Below, piece by piece: positions 58,156-64,000 of a stretch of 64,000 nucleotides of DNA; the first letter of the stretch is position 1; every line of letters starts with the position of its first letter. The notes under the pieces are model-generated. The model worked only from the letters and a program-made list of their open reading frames with translations, was not told the DNA's origin and ran no database searches. The DNA comes from Candidatus Methylobacter oryzae (GTDB lineage Bacteria > Pseudomonadota > Gammaproteobacteria > Methylococcales > Methylomonadaceae), in contig NZ_RYFG02000010.1 of assembly GCF_003994235.2 (NCBI RefSeq), positions 264 to 64,263 on the forward strand, in the 5' to 3' direction. Both the position numbers and the translations under genes were made by a program.

Positions 58156-59189
58156 GCGAACTAACGCCAAACAATGCCTCCCAATTCATCATTTATCAAA
58201 CCGAAGGCGGCCAAACCAAAATTGAGGTGCGGCTGGAAAACGAAACGGTTTGGCTGACGCAACAGTTAATGGCCGATCTTTTCCAAACCAGTAAACAGAA
58301 CATTAGCCACCACATTAATCGTATTTACGAAGAAGGCGAGTTAGCGCCGGAAGCAACTGTCAAAAATTATTTGACAGTTCGACAGGAAGGCAAGCGCCAA
58401 GTGAATCGGCCTCTCGATTATTACAATCTGGATATGATTATTTCCGTGGGCTATCGAGTGAAAAGCCATGTCGCAACCAAATTCCGTATCTGGGCGACAC
58501 AGCACTTGCAAGAATACATCATCAAAGGCTTTGTATTGGATGACGAACGCCTAAAAAATCCGGATCAGCCGTTCGATTATTTCGACGAACTGCTTAAACG
58601 CATTCAGGATATTCGCACTTCGGAAAAGCGTTTTTACCAAAAGATTACCGATATTTACGCAACCAGCGTCGATTACGATCCCACCCTGGACGCCAGCATT
58701 ACTTTTTTTAAAACGGTACAAAACAAATTGCATTGGGCAATTACCGGCCAGACCGCAGCCGAAATCATTAAAGCGCGGGCCAATGCCGAATCTCCGAATA
58801 TGGGACTGACTAATTTTCGCGGCGAAAAAGTCCGTAAACAAGACGTCGTCATAGCCAAAAACTATCTGGATGGAAACGAATTATCGGCATTGAACAACCT
58901 AGTGGAACAATATCTGGTCTTTGCCGAAGGCCAGGCAATGCGCCGTATCCCTATGACCATGCAAGACTGGACCAAAAAGCTGGACGGTTTTTTAGGACTG
59001 AATGACCGGGAAATTTTAACCCATGCCGGAAAAGTCTCTCAGCAGTTGGCTAAACAGATTGCCGAGCAGGAATATGATAAGTTTCATCAATGGCGGATAC
59101 AGCAAACCAACCAACAAGATGGCGCTTTCGAAAAACTCATCAATCAATTAGCCAAAAGCAAAAGCCCACACAATAAGGATTCAAAATGA
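58152..59189 (+). CDS. RhuM-family protein, copy 2
   Basis: A 345-residue paralogue of the gene at 54948, alignable along the full length. It shows VWLTQQLMADLFQTSKQNISHHINRIY, YYNLDMIISVGYRVKSHVATKFRIWATQHLQEYIIKGFVLDDERLK, TSEKRFYQKITDIYATSVDYDP and TGQTAAEIIKARANAESPNMGL. The N-terminal helix-turn-helix-like region and the core are conserved, while the C-terminal tail differs in length and charge. Having two divergent copies in one operon suggests different partners rather than a recent duplication. It overlaps the Ntn-like gene and hsdR by 4 bp each. Confidence 0.93.
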   Translation: MSELTPNNASQFIIYQTEGGQTKIEVRLENETVWLTQQLMADLFQTSKQNISHHINRIYEEGELAPEATVKNYLTVRQEGKRQVNRPLDYYNLDMIISVGYRVKSHVATKFRIWATQHLQEYIIKGFVLDDERLKNPDQPFDYFDELLKRIQDIRTSEKRFYQKITDIYATSVDYDPTLDASITFFKTVQNKLHWAITGQTAAEIIKARANAESPNMGLTNFRGEKVRKQDVVIAKNYLDGNELSALNNLVEQYLVFAEGQAMRRIPMTMQDWTKKLDGFLGLNDREILTHAGKVSQQLAKQIAEQEYDKFHQWRIQQTNQQDGAFEKLINQLAKSKSPHNKDSK

Positions 59190-62100
59190 ACATCACATCG
59201 GAAAACACCTTCGAAACGGCGATTATTGAATCCTTATTGCAAACAGGCGGTTACACTGAAGGCAATGCCGACGGCTACAGTCCGGAACTGGGTATGTTCA
59301 AAGCCGAAGTATTAAGCTTTCTACGAGACAGCCAGCCCAAGCAATGGAACAAACTCGCTGCCATTCACGGCGACGACATAGAAAACCGCCTTATCCAGCG
59401 CTTATATAAGGAAATGGACTTGCGCGGCGCACTGGACGTGATCCGCAACGGCATTGTCGATTACGGCGTGCGTTTTAAGCTGGCGTTTTTTGAACCGGAA
59501 TCAGGCTTGAACCCGGATACCCTCGCGTTGTACGAACAAAACCGGCTGAAAGTGATTCGTCAGGTTTATTACAGCAAGAAGAATAAAAATTCGGTGGATT
59601 TGGTTTTGTCGCTAAACGGTTTGCCGGTGGCGACGCTGGAGCTGAAAAACCGCTTTACAGGGCAAAATACGGCTCATGCCAAAAGGCAATATGCCACCAC
59701 CCGCGATAATAAAGAGCTGTTGTTTACTTTTAAAAAACGCGCCTTGGTGCATTTTGCCGTCGATGATGAGGAGGTTTACATGACCACTCGAATCGACAGC
59801 AGCCAAACCTATTGGCTGCCTTTTAACAAAGGCCATAACTTTGGCTCAGGCAATCCTCCAAATCTGTCAGGCTATCGCAGCGATTACCTGTGGCGGGACA
59901 TCCTAAAAAAAGACAGCTGGCTGGAGATCATAGGCCGTTTTGTCCACTTACAGGTCGAAGAATTCAATTTTGAGGGCCGCGCCCATAAGAAAGAAAAATT
60001 GATTTTCCCACGCTTCCACCAGTTGGATGCGGTTCATAAAATCACCGCTCACGCGCTAATTCACGGCGCGGGACATAATTATCTGGTGCAACATTCGGCA
60101 GGTTCTGGCAAGAGCAATTCCATTGCTTGGCTCGCTTACCGTTTGTCCAGCCTGCACGATGCACAGGATCAACGCATTTTTGACAGCGTCATCGTGGTCA
60201 CGGATCGGCGGGTACTGGACTCGCAATTGCAGAATACTATTTATCAATTTGAGCATAAATCGGGCGTGGTCCAGCGCATCGATAAAGACTCCCAGCAATT
60301 AGCCGACGCCATTAGCGGCGGCAGCCATATTATTATCACCACCTTGCAGAAATTCCCTTTTGTCGTCGACAAGGTGGGCGAGCTGCCTAAGCGCAAATAC
60401 GCCGTCATTATCGATGAAGCCCACAGCTCGCAAGGCGGCGAAGCCAGCAAAAAAATGAAGGCAGTGCTGGCTGGCGGGGAGTCGGAAGTCAAGGAGCCTT
60501 ACCCTGAATACGATAACGATGACGGCGAAGTCGTCGATACGCAGGAACTGGTGAATCGGTATGTGGAACGTTCCGCCGCGGCTCGAGGGCGCCAACCCAA
60601 TCTGTCTTTCTTCGCTTTTACCGCTACGCCGAAATATAGAACGTTAACGGTATTCGGGTATAAGGATGCGGAAGGCAAACCTGGGCCTTTTCATCTTTAT
60701 TCCATGCGCCAGGCGATTGAGGAAAGTTTTATCCTGGATGTATTGCAGAACTACACCACTTATCAACTGTATTTCAAGCTGTCCAAAGCCATTGAAGACG
60801 ATCCGAAAATCAATAAGAAAAAGGCGGCCAAAGCAATCGGGCGTTTTGTTTCGTTACATCCGTACAATCTGGCTCAAAAAACCGAAATCATTATTGAGCA
60901 TTTCCGCCAAGTGGTCGCCGCTAAAATAGGCGGAAGGGCCAAAGCTATGCTGGTGTCCGGCTCCAGGCTGCACGCCAAGCGCTATTTCGAGGAGTTCAAT
61001 CGCTACATCAAAGAAAAAGGCTACGAGCAAAATATCAAAATTCTGGTGGCTTTTTCCGGCAAGGTGACTGACGACAATTTCCCTGACGGGGTAACAGAGC
61101 CGCAACTGACCGGTTTTGGCGAAAAAGAGCTGCCGCAAGTATTTGCCGAGGATGAATATAAAATCCTGATTGTCGCCGACAAATACCAAACAGGATTTGA
61201 TCAACCTCTGCTCCATACTATGTATGTAGATAAAAAGCTATCCGGCGTTAAGGCAGTGCAAACACTGTCGCGCTTGAACCGGACCGCTCCCGGAAAAGAG
61301 GACACGTTTGTACTGGATTTTGTCAATGACAGGCAAACTATTCTTGATGCTTTCCAGCCCTACTATGAAATCACCACGGTTAATGAAGAGCCCGATCCCA
61401 ACCATTTATATGACTTAAAAGCCAAACTGGATGAACGGCAAATTTACTTAAGTTCTGAAATCGATGCGTTTGCCAAAGTCTATTTCAACCCGACCACGCA
61501 AATAACCGCCCGAACACAAGCACTGCTTTACAGTTTTATCGATCCGGCAATTGATCGCTTTAAGGCCGTAGAAACAGACGATGAAAAGGAAGAGTTTAAA
61601 AAAAGCCTACGCACCTGGACAAATCTGTACGCTTTTCTTGCCCAGATTATGCCCTTCCGCGAGCCTGACTTTGAAAAGTTTTATGCTTACGCCAAACTGC
61701 TGCTAACCAAACTGCCTAAACGCGACTTGGCCGAAACCATGAAACTGACGGATGAAATAGCAATGGAATATTACCGCCTGCAAAAAATCAAGGACGGCTC
61801 CATTGATTTAATCACTGGGGAAGAAGGCGAACTGGATGGATTAACCGAGGCCGGAATTAAACGCGCTAAGGAAGAGAAAGCAGCTTTATCGGAAATCATC
61901 GATGTACTGAACGACCGCTTCGGCACCGAATTTGAAGAGGCGGACCGTCTTTTCTTTTCCCAGATCGAAGCCGAATTGGTCGGCGATGCTACCCTGCAAA
62001 TTCAGGCTAAAGTTAACAAACTGGATACGTTTAAATACGCCTTTGAAGCTATGTTTATTGATAAGCTGATTGAGCGGATGGATCAAAACCAGGAGATTTT

Positions 62101-62203
62101 TGAAAAAATACTTGAAAACCAGTCTTTTGGTGGCTTAGTAAAAGAATTGATGATGAAAAAAGTGTATGTAAGGCTAAATGAAGAAGCGGAACATCGCACG
62201 TAA
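59186..62203 (+). CDS. hsdR: Type I restriction endonuclease subunit
   Basis: A 1005-residue HsdR, the DNA translocase-nuclease. The N-terminal PD-(D/E)xK nuclease shows SVDLVLSLNGLPVATLELKNRFTG near 135-158, with the ExK at about 152-154. The SF2 motor has Walker A HSAGSGKSNS near 302-311, DEAH near 408-411 and FTATP near 477. Domain 2 has VADKYQTGFDQPLLHTMYVDK and a C-terminal helical part that contacts HsdM. All motifs are intact, so restriction should be active. Last gene of the six-gene operon; no clear intrinsic terminator follows. Confidence 0.96.
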   Translation: MNITSENTFETAIIESLLQTGGYTEGNADGYSPELGMFKAEVLSFLRDSQPKQWNKLAAIHGDDIENRLIQRLYKEMDLRGALDVIRNGIVDYGVRFKLAFFEPESGLNPDTLALYEQNRLKVIRQVYYSKKNKNSVDLVLSLNGLPVATLELKNRFTGQNTAHAKRQYATTRDNKELLFTFKKRALVHFAVDDEEVYMTTRIDSSQTYWLPFNKGHNFGSGNPPNLSGYRSDYLWRDILKKDSWLEIIGRFVHLQVEEFNFEGRAHKKEKLIFPRFHQLDAVHKITAHALIHGAGHNYLVQHSAGSGKSNSIAWLAYRLSSLHDAQDQRIFDSVIVVTDRRVLDSQLQNTIYQFEHKSGVVQRIDKDSQQLADAISGGSHIIITTLQKFPFVVDKVGELPKRKYAVIIDEAHSSQGGEASKKMKAVLAGGESEVKEPYPEYDNDDGEVVDTQELVNRYVERSAAARGRQPNLSFFAFTATPKYRTLTVFGYKDAEGKPGPFHLYSMRQAIEESFILDVLQNYTTYQLYFKLSKAIEDDPKINKKKAAKAIGRFVSLHPYNLAQKTEIIIEHFRQVVAAKIGGRAKAMLVSGSRLHAKRYFEEFNRYIKEKGYEQNIKILVAFSGKVTDDNFPDGVTEPQLTGFGEKELPQVFAEDEYKILIVADKYQTGFDQPLLHTMYVDKKLSGVKAVQTLSRLNRTAPGKEDTFVLDFVNDRQTILDAFQPYYEITTVNEEPDPNHLYDLKAKLDERQIYLSSEIDAFAKVYFNPTTQITARTQALLYSFIDPAIDRFKAVETDDEKEEFKKSLRTWTNLYAFLAQIMPFREPDFEKFYAYAKLLLTKLPKRDLAETMKLTDEIAMEYYRLQKIKDGSIDLITGEEGELDGLTEAGIKRAKEEKAALSEIIDVLNDRFGTEFEEADRLFFSQIEAELVGDATLQIQAKVNKLDTFKYAFEAMFIDKLIERMDQNQEIFEKILENQSFGGLVKELMMKKVYVRLNEEAEHRT

Positions 62204-62528
62204 CCCTGCCGTAGTCGACAGATGCAGCAACCGTACTGACCAAGTCAACCTAATAAGAGATCTACTTGCTAATTGGGGCCACGCTCGTCGATAAATTACA
62301 TAACGCCTTGCCATTAATCTAAGCTGCTAAAATCTCGTCATCCTTTAAAAAAAACCACACCTGCCGATAACCCAATCAAGGAAAATAATTGCCGGTTTGT
62401 TGACATCTCTTTCCAACACCGACAAAGAGAAACAAATCAACATACTGTTATATAAAACAATTTTTAAACCGGCACTGTTTATGCTCTATGCAAATTGAAA
62501 TTAATTCAATTGTTTTAGGAATGCCGCC
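62204..62528. other. Gene-free stretch at the right end of the restriction island
   Basis: 325 A+T-rich bases. I see no gene, no tRNA and no direct repeat of the left island border (52890-53139). An A/T-rich promoter for the following small gene is likely near 62440-62510. Confidence 0.45.
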
Positions 62529-62732
62529 ATGACAACACAAAACACAAATACAGCAGATTCATCCTGGACAATATTTATCGAAATCTTAAGCGATGAATTT
62601 ACCGCAAAAACAGGATTCGGGGTCTATGCCCATATCACACCGGTGGATGTCGACCAGGCTTACCGGCAATATCAACTCCGCAACGCACCAATGCGGCTAT
62701 TCGTCCGTGAATATGTCAAACATTATGCTTAA
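62529..62732 (+). CDS. Small protein of unknown function
   Basis: A 67-residue protein with TTQNTNTADSSWTIFIEILSDEFTAKTGFG and a basic, aromatic C-terminal half (YRQYQLRNAPMRLFVREYVKHYA). AGGAATGCC precedes the ATG. No family recognised. Its stop overlaps the copA stop on the other strand by a few bases, so the two genes converge without space. Confidence 0.6.
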   Translation: MTTQNTNTADSSWTIFIEILSDEFTAKTGFGVYAHITPVDVDQAYRQYQLRNAPMRLFVREYVKHYA

Positions 62733-64000
62733 CGCTCAGCAAATTTTGTCCAGCGCAAACGATTGGCGTTGCTGACAACCGTCACCGAAGACAACGCCAT
62801 CGCCGCGCCGGCAATCATCGGGTTTAACAGTACGCCGAACAGCGGATACAACAAACCCGCCGCAACCGGAATGCTGATCGTGTTATAGAAAAACGCTCCA
62901 AGCAGGTTTTGTTTGATATTGACAACCGTCGCTTTGGATAATTCAATGGCTTCCGGAACTTTCAGCAAGGAACCTTGCAGGATAACCACATCGGCGCTTT
63001 CTATCGCAACATCGGTGCCGGTGCCGATCGCAAAACCAACATTCGCCTGAGCCAACGCCGGCGCATCGTTAATACCGTCGCCAACCATGCCGACAATTTC
63101 GCCGGCTTGTTGCAGCTCTTTAACCACCTCGGCCTTATCTTGAGGCAATACCTGCGCCCGCACTTCGGTAATACCGGCCTGCTTGGCAATGGCTTGAGCG
63201 GTTATTGGATTGTCGCCGGTCACCATGATGATGCGCACATCCTGATTTTTTAACAGTTGCACAGCGTGCGCCGAATCTTTTTTAATCGGATCGGAAACGG
63301 CAATAATGCCGGTTATTTTGTTATCGACAGCCAGCAGCATCGGCGTTTGTCCCGAAGCAGCCAATTTTTCCAGCCTATCGTTAAAGCGTGTAAAGCTAAC
63401 GCCTTGCTGATCCATCAACGCTTTATTGCCGAACAGTACGCGCTGTTCGTTAATCGTTGCCATCACGCCATGACCTGCGACCGCAACAAACTGCTTAACT
63501 TTTTCTAGCTTGATTTGCTTATCTTCGGCTGCCGATAGAATCGCCGACGCCAACGGATGTTCCGAACCGGACTCGATACTTGCCGCTAATTGCAACACCT
63601 GTTCTTCGCTAATCTCGCCAACGGTTTCAATAACGGACACTGTCGGCTTGCCTTCGGTTACGGTGCCGGTCTTATCGAGTATTAAGCAGGTTAATTTTCC
63701 GGCTGTTTGCAAGGCTTCGCCCTTACGAATCAGAATCCCCGATTGCGCAGCCCTACCCACCACAACCATCACCGAAATCGGCGTTGCCAAGCCCAACGCG
63801 CAAGGACAAGCGATAACCAGCACCGTCATCGACGTAACAAAAGCGTAACCCAGTGAAGGCTCGGGACCGAAAATATACCAGATCATAAAAGTCAGCATTG
63901 AAACCGCAACCACAGCCGGTACGAAAACGCTGGAAATTTTATCCGCCAGACGGGCAATCTCCGGTTTGCTGCTTTGCGCCTGCCGGACACTTTTAATGAT
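62729..64000 (-). CDS. copA: Copper-type P1B ATPase, C-terminal part (partial)
   Basis: The window ends inside the gene; 423 codons are visible. CPCALGLATP is the copper-binding CPC membrane motif, DKTGTVTEG holds the phosphorylated Asp, SGSEHPLA is the HP motif of the nucleotide domain, and TGDNPITAQ and GDGINDAPALAQ follow. Two C-terminal helices with YN and MxxSS motifs (NTISIPVA; GAAMALSSVTVV) mark the Cu(I) exporter class. The N-terminal metal-binding domains are outside the window. No frame defect is seen. Confidence 0.93.
   Translation of the reverse strand: MIKSVRQAQSSKPEIARLADKISSVFVPAVVAVSMLTFMIWYIFGPEPSLGYAFVTSMTVLVIACPCALGLATPISVMVVVGRAAQSGILIRKGEALQTAGKLTCLILDKTGTVTEGKPTVSVIETVGEISEEQVLQLAASIESGSEHPLASAILSAAEDKQIKLEKVKQFVAVAGHGVMATINEQRVLFGNKALMDQQGVSFTRFNDRLEKLAASGQTPMLLAVDNKITGIIAVSDPIKKDSAHAVQLLKNQDVRIIMVTGDNPITAQAIAKQAGITEVRAQVLPQDKAEVVKELQQAGEIVGMVGDGINDAPALAQANVGFAIGTGTDVAIESADVVILQGSLLKVPEAIELSKATVVNIKQNLLGAFFYNTISIPVAAGLLYPLFGVLLNPMIAGAAMALSSVTVVSNANRLRWTKFAER

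Noticed and set aside
52890-62728. Flanking direct repeats or tRNA att sites for the restriction island
   Set aside because: I compared the left (52890-53139) and right (62204-62528) borders by eye and found no shared repeat and no tRNA; the island is called from gene content only.

Overview
The window looks like a chromosomal segment of a gammaproteobacterium of middling G+C. The two-domain ArgA, the rpsB-tsf-pyrH-frr-uppS-cdsA-dxr-rseP block, map-glnD, yadGH and dsbC all fit that class. A methylotroph of the Methylococcales is my best guess from gene content and style, but nothing in the window proves it. I see no tRNA, rRNA or CRISPR array.

Left edge (1-2.1 kb): the C-terminal end of an integron-type tyrosine recombinase, a decayed SNF2 helicase remnant and a secreted di-haem cytochrome c peroxidase with its own terminator. 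2.4-9.3 kb: a membrane-anchored protein of unknown function overlapping ppx, a YadGH-type ABC exporter, a GH19 cell-wall hydrolase paired with a small secreted protein, and cpdA. 9.3-15.8 kb: arginine biosynthesis (argA, argF, argD) interrupted by a ParE-type toxin-antitoxin pair and a decayed AbiC-like gene, then a YgiM-like SH3 protein and hemF. 16-22 kb: envelope and metabolic singletons (cupin, EamA transporter, DUF3309 peptide, B12-binding radical SAM protein, BON lipoprotein, OmpA-type porin). 21.9-25.8 kb: pncC, mutS, dsbC.

25.9-33.5 kb is a long minus-strand housekeeping block (rpsB to rseP) that joins translation factors to isoprenoid, phospholipid and envelope-stress functions; it is divergent from map-glnD. 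37-52.9 kb carries a PilZ protein, a UbiH-family monooxygenase, gltBD with a good sigma70 promoter, a TetR regulator, pgsA-uvrC, parE and xseB-ispA.

53.1-62.2 kb is the most interesting part: a six-gene, fully overlapping plus-strand operon hsdM-rhuM-hsdS-X-rhuM-hsdR. It is a complete type I restriction-modification system with two RhuM-family paralogues and a 334-residue protein X. X looks like a proteasome/HslV-type Ntn hydrolase with a candidate Thr2 nucleophile. The HsdS subunit has two near-identical target-recognition domains, which predicts a palindromic split target. The window ends inside a copper-type P-type ATPase gene. A hairpin-forming 56-bp intergenic repeat occurs four times and shows a compensatory stem change.
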